Assembly (NCBI RefSeq): GCF_021462265.1
Contig: NZ_JAJONF010000041.1
Span: forward strand, 20,706-84,705
Reading direction: 5' to 3'
Source of the DNA: Streptomyces shenzhenensis
GTDB taxonomy: Bacteria; Actinomycetota; Actinomycetes; Streptomycetales; Streptomycetaceae
Length of the DNA: 64,000 nucleotides
The notes beneath the pieces were generated by a model, which made no database searches, was not told the origin of the DNA, and saw nothing but the letters and a program-made list of their open reading frames with translations. Of the stretch, positions 1 through 8,317 are shown one piece after another (the first letter of the stretch is position 1; every line of letters begins with the position of its first letter). A program made the position numbers and the translations under genes.

Positions 1-52
1 CAAAGGGAGTCTGGGAGCTCGTGAAGATCGCGTCTACTCGCGGAGCCGACAA

Positions 53-1105
53 ATGCCAGCCGTGACCAGATTCCGCCGAGGTATCACGACGATCGCCCTG
101 GCGGCGTTCGTCTGTGGCATCTCTGCTCCGTCAGCCATGGCCGACCGTCCCGGAGGCGGTGGATCAGTCGGCGGGTCCGGTCCAGGCACGACCACGTCCG
201 GCAACGCCTCCAGCGACGGAACCCTCTCTTCGACCGTCGGCCTGATCCAGTACGACCGTTCCAAGAACGGCTCGGGCGATTCCGTCGGTCCTGTCACTCC
301 CATGACGACCTGGACCCCGCCGGCGTGCTGGTACGCCCCGAAGTACACGCCCGCCCAGTTGCAGGCGTACCTGGAGCCGATCTGGGCGGCCGGTTCGACC
401 GGTGACGCCTGGGACGCGACCCAGCGTGACCGGTACGTCAACGGTCATCCCTACAAGGACTTCAACAAGGACCAGACCGGCAAGGGCTACTGGTGGGACT
501 CGTACGTCAACAAGTCCTTCCCGCCGGGCTGGGACAAGTGCGACGAGCCCTACTTCTGGGTGGCCACGGGCGACGCACCGCCGGCCAACATCAAGAACGC
601 CGTCACGCCCCAGATTCTCGCCGAACTCGCCTATAACGAGATCCGGGTGCCCTCCAAGGACGTGAGCCTGGCCCCGGCGGACAAGACGAAGGTCAACCTT
701 CCCACGTGGGCGTGGCTGGACGAGACCACGTTCAAGCCGGTGTCAGTCACCGCACGCATCGACGCCTTGGGCATGTGGGCCACGACCACCGCCAAACCCG
801 TCTCCCTCAAGATCGAGCCGGGTACCTCCGACGCGGTCACGTACCCTGCGTCGGGGGTCTGTGATCTCAACAACCACGGTGGTGTCGGGGAGAAGTACAC
901 CGAGGGCGACGCCGGCAAGACGCCACCCTGTGGGGTGAAGTACCTTCGGTCGTCCGGCAACGGCTCGTACCAGCTCAAGGCCACGATCACCTGGCAGATC
1001 ACCTGGTCCGGCAGCGACGGCACCAATAACCGCGACCTTCCCGACGGCTCCTTCGGCCGGTCGCAGGACGTTACCGTGCAGGAGATCCAGTCCGTCAACA
1101 GGTGA
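53..1105 (+). CDS. Exported protein of unknown function
   Basis: The 350-aa product begins with a clear Sec signal peptide: basic start (residues 1-9), hydrophobic core (11-25) and a probable SAMA cleavage site near residue 30. A Gly/Ser-rich linker follows. The mature part is rich in Trp and Tyr and has four cysteines (in PACW, DKCDE, GVCDL and PPCGV), which would suit two disulfides outside the cell. I recognise no catalytic motif. The ATG at 53 is preceded by GGAG. A hairpin follows the stop and two lipoprotein genes lie downstream. Exported is well supported; function is unknown. Proteins of this look recur in Streptomyces genomes. Confidence 0.85.
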   Translation: MPAVTRFRRGITTIALAAFVCGISAPSAMADRPGGGGSVGGSGPGTTTSGNASSDGTLSSTVGLIQYDRSKNGSGDSVGPVTPMTTWTPPACWYAPKYTPAQLQAYLEPIWAAGSTGDAWDATQRDRYVNGHPYKDFNKDQTGKGYWWDSYVNKSFPPGWDKCDEPYFWVATGDAPPANIKNAVTPQILAELAYNEIRVPSKDVSLAPADKTKVNLPTWAWLDETTFKPVSVTARIDALGMWATTTAKPVSLKIEPGTSDAVTYPASGVCDLNNHGGVGEKYTEGDAGKTPPCGVKYLRSSGNGSYQLKATITWQITWSGSDGTNNRDLPDGSFGRSQDVTVQEIQSVNR

Positions 1106-1134
1106 GATGTGTCGTCCGGTGGCGACGACCGGGG

Positions 1135-1175
1135 CCTGGCCATGTACCCGAGGGCACCTGGCCAGGTCCGCTTTT
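1135..1175 (+). terminator. Hairpin after the exported protein gene
   Basis: CCTGGCCA (1135-1142) pairs perfectly with TGGCCAGG (1159-1166), followed by TCCGCTTTT. It lies 30 nt after the upstream stop and 60 nt before the next RBS. Likely a terminator; T-tract is short. Confidence 0.5.
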
Positions 1176-1235
1176 CGCACGCCGCAGCCCCGATTCCCCA
1201 TTCTGACCACGTCGCCTCCCAGCAGGAGTTTCAGA

Positions 1236-1892
1236 GTGAGCCGTCGGCCCCGAATGTCCGCGCACACACTCATGGGAGCCGCAATCGCGCTGTGCGTTTG
1301 CGGTTGTGGTGGCAGCGGTGGCTCCCCCGAAAGTGGCGACAACGCGGCGGCTGGTACCGGAGTGGCCGACAGCGCGTCCGTATCGCCGAGTGTGCAGGCT
1401 GGGACGGGCCGTCCCCAGGTCACGTTGCCGTCGGATGTGACGGACGAATACGCGGGCTGGAGGACGGGCGATGCCGCGAAGGACGCCGTACTCGCAGACG
1501 TCGCCGCACGCATCGACTCGACGAACGACGCCATCCTGCGAGGCGACACGAGCGCACCCGGCCTGTCCTTCTACTACCGGGGCAAGGCGTTGAACGGCGC
1601 CGTCGCCTGGATCCAGGCGTATCGGGACGCCGGCCTGTCCTTCACGGGCACCACCCGCTACTACGCCCCCAAGGTCACCCTGGCCTCCGGAAAGACCACG
1701 GCGACGGTCCTCTACTGCTCCGACGAGAGCAAGGGGTTCAACAAGAACCGCAAGACCGGCAAGGTCGACCGGACCCCCTCGGATCAGAGCCCCTACGTGT
1801 TGTACAACACGCGCGTCGACGAGAACGACTCAGGCGTGTGGCAGACCACCGCTCTGACCTCGCACCGCGGCGACAAGGCCTGCGTCGGCTAG
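1236..1892 (+). CDS. Lipoprotein, tandem paralogue A
   Basis: The 218-aa product is a predicted lipoprotein. The GTG at 1236 is chosen because AGGAG sits 6 nt upstream; a frame open further upstream has no RBS. A short hydrophobic signal ends at a lipobox-like VCGC, then comes a Gly/Ser/Ala linker. The folded part contains the blocks LPSDVT, GDAAKDAVLAD, YYRGKAL, TRYYAPKVTL, YCSDESKGFNK and GVWQTT, all of which recur in the next gene. The two are clearly tandem duplicates. The conserved TRYY...YC...DESKGF core resembles small conserved Streptomyces lipoproteins. Function is not known to me. Confidence 0.85.
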   Translation: MSRRPRMSAHTLMGAAIALCVCGCGGSGGSPESGDNAAAGTGVADSASVSPSVQAGTGRPQVTLPSDVTDEYAGWRTGDAAKDAVLADVAARIDSTNDAILRGDTSAPGLSFYYRGKALNGAVAWIQAYRDAGLSFTGTTRYYAPKVTLASGKTTATVLYCSDESKGFNKNRKTGKVDRTPSDQSPYVLYNTRVDENDSGVWQTTALTSHRGDKACVG

Positions 1893-1956
1893 CCGACGAG
1901 CCGCGTGTTCTCGGTATCGCGTGTACCGATTCCAGCCGCCCTACCAGGAGTCATTC

Positions 1957-2628
1957 GTGAACCCTCGTTCCCGCCTGTCCACGACGGCCGTTGTCAGTCT
2001 GACTTCCGTACTCCTCCTCACGGGATGCGGTGGGGGCGACGGCGACGGCGGAGTGCAGGCCGCGGACAAGGCGTCGTCCGCGCCGGCAACGACCGGGGCG
2101 TCTGCGTCGGCCTCGCCGAGTGCGTCTGGCTCGGCCTCGTCCGGCGGTCGCCCGAGGATCACGTTGCCGTCGGATGTGACGTTGACCTTCGAGGGTGGCC
2201 GGACCGGGGATGCGGTCAAGGACGCGGTGCTCGCCGACGGCGCGGAGATGACGCGGGCGGTTGACGCCGCCATCGCCGGGACGGATCCCAAGGGCGAGGG
2301 AATGGGTTACTACACCACGGGCAAAGCCCTTGAGGCCTCGCTGTCCTGGGTCGCTCAGTTCAAGAAGGCCGACGTCACGATCACCGGCGTTGTCCGGTAT
2401 TACGACCGCAAGGTGACGCTCAAGAGCAAGACGGCGGCCGTCCTCACGTACTGCGGCGACGAGAGCAAGGGTTTCAGCAAGGACAAGAAGACCAACAAAA
2501 TCAACAGGACACCCGTCACCAAGGACAGCTACGTCACGTACAACACCAGGCTCGACAAGAACTCCGACGGTGTCTGGCAGACGTCACAGATCATTTCCAG
2601 CAGGGGGGCGGCTCAGTGTCAGCCGTAG
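1957..2628 (+). CDS. Lipoprotein, tandem paralogue B
   Basis: The 223-aa predicted lipoprotein starts at GTG 1957 with AGGAG 6 nt upstream. Signal peptide ends at a classical lipobox LLTGC, followed by a Gly/Asp then Ala/Ser-rich linker. It shares with the upstream gene the blocks LPSDVT, GDAVKDAVLAD, YYTTGKAL, VRYYDRKVTL, YCGDESKGFSK and GVWQTS in the same order and spacing. Both would be anchored on the outer face of the membrane. The linkers diverged more than the core, as expected after an old tandem duplication. Function unknown. Confidence 0.88.
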   Translation: MNPRSRLSTTAVVSLTSVLLLTGCGGGDGDGGVQAADKASSAPATTGASASASPSASGSASSGGRPRITLPSDVTLTFEGGRTGDAVKDAVLADGAEMTRAVDAAIAGTDPKGEGMGYYTTGKALEASLSWVAQFKKADVTITGVVRYYDRKVTLKSKTAAVLTYCGDESKGFSKDKKTNKINRTPVTKDSYVTYNTRLDKNSDGVWQTSQIISSRGAAQCQP

Positions 2629-2735
2629 TGAGGATCGAGACACTGAGGGCTGGGGGCCATGCGGTCTCGTCGTGGTTCAGGCCATCCCGCCAGGTGCGGC
2701 ACTCGATCCAGATGTGGGTGTCCGTTCCCCTGCGG

Positions 2736-2921
2736 TCATTGTGATTGTGGCCGTGCCACGCAGGAGACGAAGCGGGTCCAGGCGGCGGGTGCGACGGTGA
2801 GGTGGGGGCCAGTGGTGCGTTTCGAGTCGCGGATGTGGACGGCGTGGGTTGCGGGGGCTATCTCGACGCAGTTCGAGCCGTCGCCGCTGTAGGTCGACTT
2901 GCGCCAGTGAAGTATGTGCAC
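2736..2921 (-). CDS. DUF397 small protein of the WhiJ-type trio
   Basis: A 61-aa protein matching the DUF397 pattern: HWRKSTYSGDGSNCVEIA near the start, then VHIRDSK and W-TRFV. The GTG at 2921 is chosen because GAGGAGG lies just upstream and overlaps the stop of the regulator gene; a longer frame exists without RBS. It is the second gene of the regulator operon (10-nt gap). DUF397 proteins accompany WhiJ/AbaA-type XRE regulators throughout Streptomyces and are thought to modulate them; the mechanism is not settled as far as I know. Confidence 0.9.
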   Translation of the reverse strand: MHILHWRKSTYSGDGSNCVEIAPATHAVHIRDSKRTTGPHLTVAPAAWTRFVSCVARPQSQ

Positions 2922-2931
2922 AGGTGCCTCC

Positions 2932-3786
2932 TCAAAGGTCAAGGACTCGTTGGCGGATGAAGTCGCGGGTTTTGGCCGGTGTGAGTGCACAGGATTCCAT
3001 GCGGCCCAGTACGGCTCGGTACTTGCTCAACTGGGCTTCGGCGTCGAGGAACTCACAGGCACCGTGATGGGAGTCGAGCTGAACCGTGTCGAGCTGCGGG
3101 ACAGGGCCCTTCACGTAGTCGAAGGACTGACCGGTGGTCGGGAAATTGTCAGCCCCGAAGGGGATCACCCGGACGGTGACGTGCGGGAGTTCACTCATGT
3201 CGAGCAGGTGCGTGAGCTGGCCTCGGGCGATGGTCGCGCCGCCGAAGTCCATACGGAGTGCGGCCTCATGGATGATCGCGGTGTACGGGGGCGGGTCCGC
3301 CCGGTGCAGGATGCCTTGCCGCTTGATTCGGTGGGTGAGGCGGTGCTCGATCTCGTGCTGGCGCATCGGCGGCACCACCGACCGGAAGAGCGCGCGGGCG
3401 TGGTCGGTTGTCTGCAGCAACGCTGGGATGTGAATGAGCAGTGCCACCCGCAGAGCGGCGGCGTGGTGCTCCAACTCGGCCAGGTCGACCAGCGCCACGG
3501 GCACGTGTTCGCGGTACTCCTCCCACCAGCCCCGACTGCGTCGGCCTGTCATCGAGGCCAGCGCGTCCATGAGTTCCTCGTCGGAGCAGTCGTAAGCACG
3601 GGCCATGGAGCGCAGTCGGTCGGCACTGACCGGTGTGCGGCCTGTCTCGATCATGCTCACGCGCGCCTGGTTGACGCCGAGAAGTTCCCCGGCGCTGGTG
3701 GCGGTGAGCCCGGCACGCTCCCGCAGTTTCCGCAGTTCCGCGCCCAGCCGTCGCTGTCGGAGCGTGGGGCTGTCGGTGGACGGCAC
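2932..3786 (-). CDS. XRE-family regulator with DUF5753 domain (WhiJ-like)
   Basis: The 284-aa product has an N-terminal Cro/C1 helix-turn-helix (residues about 12-70: LRKLRERAGLTATSAGELL...VSMIETGRTP) and a C-terminal DUF5753 domain (about 90-275, with WWEEYRE, LLQTTDHARALF, FDYVKG). This architecture defines the WhiJ-like regulators that influence development and antibiotic production in streptomycetes. GTG 3786 has AAAGGAG 5-6 nt upstream. It is transcribed away from a GHKL ATPase gene, and the shared 224-nt gap carries a perfect palindrome likely to be its operator. Its own ligand is unknown. Confidence 0.93.
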   Translation of the reverse strand: MPSTDSPTLRQRRLGAELRKLRERAGLTATSAGELLGVNQARVSMIETGRTPVSADRLRSMARAYDCSDEELMDALASMTGRRSRGWWEEYREHVPVALVDLAELEHHAAALRVALLIHIPALLQTTDHARALFRSVVPPMRQHEIEHRLTHRIKRQGILHRADPPPYTAIIHEAALRMDFGGATIARGQLTHLLDMSELPHVTVRVIPFGADNFPTTGQSFDYVKGPVPQLDTVQLDSHHGACEFLDAEAQLSKYRAVLGRMESCALTPAKTRDFIRQRVLDL

Positions 3787-3859
3787 ACCGTCTCCTTTCT
3801 GGCGTGAGGCGGCCTGTACTCCCTCACACGAGTGAAGTGGGGGATGCATTCACGGCATT

Positions 3860-3879
3860 CGGTTAGATGCATCTAACCG
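3860..3879. promoter_or_regulatory. Perfect 20-bp palindrome between the divergent WhiJ-type genes
   Basis: CGGTTAGATGCATCTAACCG reads identically on both strands and is AT-rich against a GC-rich background. It sits 74 nt upstream of the XRE regulator start and 131 nt upstream of the ATPase start. A looser TCAC-N4-GTGA repeat lies at about 3824-3835. Position and symmetry suggest a dimeric regulator site, most simply autoregulation by the XRE protein. Confidence 0.75.
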
Positions 3880-4010
3880 TCTGTCCTACGGTGAGAACAC
3901 ATCGCTCAACCATCCGCGCCGGTAAGCCGGAAGCGCACCTCCCCAGGCAGAGCCACCGCCCGGCGCGGTCGTCGAGCGAATCCGAGTCCCGTCTCTCGTC
4001 GGAGGTCCCC

Positions 4011-4460
4011 GTGGACACCGTATCCCTGCCCGACACCTGGGTGTACGCCCTTCGCCTGCCCCATGATCCCCGCGCGGCACGCGTCGCACGCATGACCGTA
4101 CGGGCGGCACTCAGCGGCCATGGCAGGCACGAAGTCCTCGACACCGTCGAACTGCTGACCTCCGAGTTGGTCACCAACGCCTACCGGCACACGCGCGGCC
4201 CCGCCTCCCTCCGGCTCACCGCTCTCGCGGACGGCCGGCTGCGGGTCGGGGTCTGGGACAGTCACCCGCGCATCCCCGCTCCCTTCGGGAAGCCACCCTG
4301 GGACCGTGTGCCGTCCGTTCCGGCGGAAGTCGAGCGGGGGCGCGGGCTGCGGCTCGTGCAGGAGTACGCGGACTCGTGGGGTGGCCTGCCCGTCGGAGAC
4401 GGCGGTCCGCTCGACCGCGGTGCCGGGAAGCTGCTGTGGTTCGAGGTCGGCGAGTGCTGA
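4011..4460 (+). CDS. GHKL ATPase, anti-sigma regulatory factor type (WhiJ-trio partner)
   Basis: The 149-aa product is a stand-alone HATPase_c_2 domain. The N box is ELVTNAYRHT, the G1-like box is VWDSHP and the G2 box GRGLRLVQEYADSWG, the RsbW/SpoIIAB-like Bergerat fold pattern. GTG 4011 has GGAGG 5 nt upstream; a longer N-terminal frame back to 3867 has no RBS and poor content. Genes of this type sit divergent to XRE-DUF5753/DUF397 pairs in many Streptomyces loci. Such ATPases can bind sigma factors or act as kinases; its partner is unknown. Confidence 0.88.
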   Translation: MDTVSLPDTWVYALRLPHDPRAARVARMTVRAALSGHGRHEVLDTVELLTSELVTNAYRHTRGPASLRLTALADGRLRVGVWDSHPRIPAPFGKPPWDRVPSVPAEVERGRGLRLVQEYADSWGGLPVGDGGPLDRGAGKLLWFEVGEC

Positions 4461-4578
4461 CGGCAGGTCAAGCTCCGGTCAATCCACCCGCCAGCCGTGC
4501 TCTCGGCGCATGCCGCATGGAACACTTCCTGGGTTGCAGAAGTGAAAAGAGTGGCTCAGCCGACGGGGAGCGGATGCG

Positions 4579-5541
4579 ATGAGCGCGCGGCAGGCAAGGA
4601 AGATGTTCCAGTTGATGGCCGGCGGTGAGCCCGTCGAACTCACCAACGCCTGGGGCTCCGTGAAGAAGCTCGCCCGGCTCGCCTTCGTCGCCCAGCAGTT
4701 CGGGTACGAGTACGCCGACGCCCGGCGCACCGGCTCCCGCAACAACGTGCTCAAGCTCCTCATCGTGCCCGACAACAGCCCGCAGGGCCGGGCCCGGGCC
4801 GCGCAGAACTGGGCGCAGTACCCGAACGCGGCCGACGGTGTCTCGCTCCCGCCCCTCGTCCCTGACGCCGTCGAACTGCTCAGAGCCCGCATCCAGTTCG
4901 ACCTCACCGGCAAGAACGCCGAGAAGCGGATGGCGGTCTCGGCCGGTGCCATCACCCTCGGGCTGGTCTTCGCCGCCGTGCGCAACGGCGGAGGCACGGG
5001 TCCCGTCGTCATCGCCGGGGTGGTGTGGGTCATCGCCATGGCGGTCATGGGGCTCGGGTTCTTCGTCACGCGCGGACGCAACGCCAAGTTCGCGCAACGG
5101 CTCCAGGCCGCCGGGTTCGTGCCGGTGACGGATCAGAGCGGGCGGGTGCGGTATCTGCCGCCCGGCACGCCCATGCCCATGCAACAGGGGTCGATGCAAC
5201 AGGGGCCGATGCAACAGGGACCAATGCAACAGGGGCCGATGCAACATCCCCAGTACCAGCCCCCGCAGCCCCACCCCCAGCCTCAGTACCAGCCCGGCCC
5301 CTACGGCCCCTACAGCCCGTACGGCGGCCAGAGCGGTCACGGCCCCTACGGCGGTCAGCCTCCCGCCGCCCCCGCCACTCCCACCCCCGCCGGTTACGGT
5401 CAGCAGCCGCCCCCGCCCCACACCCCCGGCCCCTACGCCCAGCCCGCCGGGCCGTACGCCCCGCCCCAGCAACCCCCCGGCCCCTACGCCCCCGGCCCCT
5501 ACCACCAGCAGCCCCCGCAGCCCCCGTACCCCTCCCGCTGA
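4579..5541 (+). CDS. Membrane protein with Pro/Gln/Tyr-rich C-terminal tail
   Basis: The 320-aa product has a soluble N-terminal part (1-118), two hydrophobic segments (about 119-137 and 143-165) and a long low-complexity C-terminus. The tail holds a MQQG-S/P repeat (five units near 195-215) followed by PYGPYSPYGG and Pro/Tyr-rich runs. The ATG at 4579 follows GGGGAG. The N-terminal part has no domain I can name. The tail is probably disordered and cytoplasmic or periplasmic depending on topology. Monocistronic by spacing. Confidence 0.8.
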   Translation: MSARQARKMFQLMAGGEPVELTNAWGSVKKLARLAFVAQQFGYEYADARRTGSRNNVLKLLIVPDNSPQGRARAAQNWAQYPNAADGVSLPPLVPDAVELLRARIQFDLTGKNAEKRMAVSAGAITLGLVFAAVRNGGGTGPVVIAGVVWVIAMAVMGLGFFVTRGRNAKFAQRLQAAGFVPVTDQSGRVRYLPPGTPMPMQQGSMQQGPMQQGPMQQGPMQHPQYQPPQPHPQPQYQPGPYGPYSPYGGQSGHGPYGGQPPAAPATPTPAGYGQQPPPPHTPGPYAQPAGPYAPPQQPPGPYAPGPYHQQPPQPPYPSR

Positions 5542-5697
5542 CCCACCCCCGCCCCCGACCTCTCACCGGCCCTCCTCCCAGGGTGAGAGCAACGTTCCCT
5601 TCCGGTCACCCACAGCCACAGCGTGGAAACGACGCCTTTCTACCTTCGGCTCAGTCCCTCGTAGCAGACCGAGCACGCGGAGCACCGTGGAGGCGTC

Positions 5698-7065
5698 ATG
5701 ACAGCCCCAGCCCCTACCTCACGCAGTCACTGGATCCAGGAGTGGGATCCGGAGGACGAGACCTTCTGGAAAGAGACCGGGGAGAAGGTCGCGCGACGCA
5801 ATCTGTACTTCTCCGTGCTCTCCGAGCACATCGGGTTCTCGATCTGGACGCTGTGGTCCGTGCTGGTGCTCTTCATGGGCCCGGAGTACGGGCTGACCCC
5901 GGCCGACAAGTTCCTGCTGACGTCGATGGTGACCCTGGTCGGCGCCGTCGTGCGCGTGCCCTACACCTTCGCCGTCGCGATCTTCGGCGGGCGGAACTGG
6001 ACGATCATCTCGGCCGGCCTCCTCCTCGTCCCGGCCATCGCGGCGTTCGCGGTGATGAAGCCGGGGACCTCGTTCGGCACGTTCCTGTGGATCGGGCTCC
6101 TCGCGGGTATCGGCGGCGGCAACTTCGCCTCGTCCATGACCAACATCAACGCCTTCTTCCCGCTGAGGAAGAAGGGGTGGGCCCTCGGGCTGAACGCGGG
6201 CGGCGGCAACGTCGGTGTCGCCGCGATCCAGCTCGTGGCCCTCGCGGTCATCGGTGCCGGCGGCGGCCCGCGCGTGCTGCTCGGGATCTACATCCCGCTG
6301 ATCGTCGTCGCCGCCGTCTGCGCCGCGCTGTTCATGGACAACATCGAGAACGTCAAGAACGACACCGGCGCTGCCAAGGACGCCGCGAAGGACGCCCACA
6401 CCTGGATCATGTCCTTCCTCTACATCGGGACGTTCGGGTCGTTCATCGGCTACAGCTTCGCCTTCGGGCAGGTGCTCACCAACCAGTTCGGCCGCACGCC
6501 GCTGCAGGCGACCTACCTCACCTTCATGGGCCCGCTGCTCGGCTCCCTGATCCGTCCCGTGGGCGGCTGGCTCGCCGACAAGTACGGCGGCTCGGAGATC
6601 ACTCTGTACAACTACGTCGCGATGGCCGCCGCCACCGCCGTCCTGGTCGTCGCCAGCATGCAGAAGTCGCTGCCGCTGTTCGTCGTCGCGTTCGTGGTGC
6701 TGTTCTCGCTCACCGGAATCGGCAACGGCTCGACGTTCAAGATGATCCCCGGCATCTTCCACACCAAGGCCCTCGCCAAGGGGCTGGAGGGCGAGGAGGC
6801 CGTCAAGTACGGGCGTCGGCTCTCCGGTGCCTCCATGGGCCTCATCGGCGCGGTCGGCGCGCTCGGCGGCGTCGGTATCAACCTCGCCTTCCGGCAGTCC
6901 TTCCTCTCGTACGGCTCCGGCACCGGTGCGTTCGTCGCCTTCCTGGCCTACTACGGCCTCTGCTTCGCCGTCACCTGGGCCGTATACCTTCGCCGGCCGG
7001 CCGAGCAGCAGCGGTCCGAGACCGCCACCGAGGCAAAGGTGCAGCTCAGCTATGCCGAGGTGTGA
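5698..7065 (+). CDS. narK: Nitrate/nitrite transporter (MFS, NarK family)
   Basis: The 455-aa protein has about 12 hydrophobic segments and the two glycine-rich nitrate signature regions: GGGNFASSMTNINAFFP with the following GLNAGGGNVGVA, and GIGNGSTFKM in the second half. These identify the NarK/NasA group, which imports nitrate or exports nitrite across the cell membrane. ATG 5698 has GGAGG nearby. The next gene is the NnaR-type regulator of nitrate/nitrite assimilation and a strong hairpin separates them, so the pair is functionally linked but probably separately transcribed. Confidence 0.95.
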   Translation: MTAPAPTSRSHWIQEWDPEDETFWKETGEKVARRNLYFSVLSEHIGFSIWTLWSVLVLFMGPEYGLTPADKFLLTSMVTLVGAVVRVPYTFAVAIFGGRNWTIISAGLLLVPAIAAFAVMKPGTSFGTFLWIGLLAGIGGGNFASSMTNINAFFPLRKKGWALGLNAGGGNVGVAAIQLVALAVIGAGGGPRVLLGIYIPLIVVAAVCAALFMDNIENVKNDTGAAKDAAKDAHTWIMSFLYIGTFGSFIGYSFAFGQVLTNQFGRTPLQATYLTFMGPLLGSLIRPVGGWLADKYGGSEITLYNYVAMAAATAVLVVASMQKSLPLFVVAFVVLFSLTGIGNGSTFKMIPGIFHTKALAKGLEGEEAVKYGRRLSGASMGLIGAVGALGGVGINLAFRQSFLSYGSGTGAFVAFLAYYGLCFAVTWAVYLRRPAEQQRSETATEAKVQLSYAEV

Positions 7066-7087
7066 CGTAACACTGGTGACATGAACC

Positions 7088-7126
7088 CGAACCGAGCCTG
7101 TCACGCGCCGTTGACAGGCTCGTTCG
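7088..7126 (+). terminator. Rho-independent-type terminator after narK
   Basis: GAGCCTGTCA (7094-7103) and TGACAGGCTC (7112-7121) form a perfect 10-bp stem with an 8-nt loop. The stem extends by CGAAC/GTTCG past a single bulged base. It lies 28 nt after the narK stop. Confidence 0.8.
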
Positions 7127-7153
7127 GCATGCGGGTCAGCTAGGAGAGCAGCC

Positions 7154-8317
7154 ATGGAAGAGGAACAGCAGCAGCGACCGGAGGCCGGTCAGCACGGTCC
7201 TCTCGCGGGTTTCACCGTGGGAGTCACGGCCGCGCGTCGCGCCGACGAGCTCGGGGCACTGCTGCAGCGGCGAGGTGCCGCCGTGCTGCACGCCCCCGCC
7301 CTGCGCATCGTGCCGCTCGCCGACGACGGCGAACTGCTCGCCGCCACGAAGGAGATCATCGACCAGGCGCCGGACATCGTGGTGGCGACCACCGCGATCG
7401 GCTTCCGGGGGTGGGTCGAGGCCGCCGACGGCTGGGGCTTCGGCGAGCAGCTGCTCGGGCGGCTGCGGAACGTGGAACTGCTGGCCCGCGGTCCCAAGGT
7501 GAAGGGGGCCATCCGGGCCGCCGGGCTGACCGAGGAGTGGTCGCCGTCCTCCGAGTCCATGGCGGAGGTGCTCGACCGGCTCCTGGAGGAGGGCGTCGAC
7601 GGCCGCCGGATCGCCGTACAGCTGCACGGGGAGCCGCTGCCGGGGTTCGTGGAGTCGCTGCGGGCGGCGGGCGCGGAGGTGGTGCCGGTGCCGGTGTACC
7701 GGTGGATGCCGCCGGAGGACCTCGGGCCGGTGGACCGGCTGCTCGACGCGGTGGTCTCCCGCTCGGTCGACGCGCTCACCTTCACCAGCGCGCCCGCCGC
7801 CGCCTCGCTGATCTCCCGCGCCGAGCACCGCGGGCTGCTCGGCGACCTGCTCGCCGCCCTCGGCCACGACGTCGTCCCCGCCTGTGTCGGACCGGTGACG
7901 GCCCTGCCGCTCCAGGCCCTCGGCGTCGACACCATCCAGCCGGAACGCTTCCGGCTCGGCCCCCTCGTCCAGCTGCTCTGCCAGGAACTCCCGTCCCGGG
8001 CGCGGGCGTTGCCCATCGCCGGCCATCGCGTCGAGATCCGGGGCCACGCGGTCCTCGTCGACGGCGCGCTGAAGCCGGTGCCGCCGGCCGGGATGTCCCT
8101 GCTGCGCGCGCTGTCCCGCCGTCCGGGCTGGGTGGTCGCCCGCGCGGAACTGCTGCGCGCGCTGCCGGGTGCCGGGCGCGACGAACACGCCGTGGAGACG
8201 GCGATGGCCCGCCTGCGTACGGCCCTGGGCGCGCCGAAGCTGATCCAGACCGTCGTCAAGCGGGGCTACCGCCTGGCACTGGACCCGGCGGCGGACACGA
8301 AGTACGCGGACGTGTGA
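7154..8317 (+). CDS. nnaR: HemD-like / winged-helix regulator of nitrate and nitrite assimilation
   Basis: The 387-aa protein fuses a uroporphyrinogen-III synthase-like domain (about 15-255, beginning LAGFTVGVTAARRADEL) to an OmpR/PhoB-type winged helix (about 285-375, with LLRALSRRPGWVVAR, AVETAMARLRTALG and VVKRGYRL). This fusion is the NnaR architecture that activates nitrite reductase and nitrate-assimilation genes in Streptomyces and Mycobacterium. Adjacency to narK matches the usual arrangement. A catalytic HemD role is unlikely since these regulators use the domain for regulation. ATG 7154 is preceded by AGGAGAG. Confidence 0.92.
   Translation: MEEEQQQRPEAGQHGPLAGFTVGVTAARRADELGALLQRRGAAVLHAPALRIVPLADDGELLAATKEIIDQAPDIVVATTAIGFRGWVEAADGWGFGEQLLGRLRNVELLARGPKVKGAIRAAGLTEEWSPSSESMAEVLDRLLEEGVDGRRIAVQLHGEPLPGFVESLRAAGAEVVPVPVYRWMPPEDLGPVDRLLDAVVSRSVDALTFTSAPAAASLISRAEHRGLLGDLLAALGHDVVPACVGPVTALPLQALGVDTIQPERFRLGPLVQLLCQELPSRARALPIAGHRVEIRGHAVLVDGALKPVPPAGMSLLRALSRRPGWVVARAELLRALPGAGRDEHAVETAMARLRTALGAPKLIQTVVKRGYRLALDPAADTKYADV

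Noticed and set aside
5542..5697. GlnR box upstream of narK
   Set aside because: GTCAC and GAAAC half-sites occur but 16 bp apart instead of the expected 6, so the match is not convincing.
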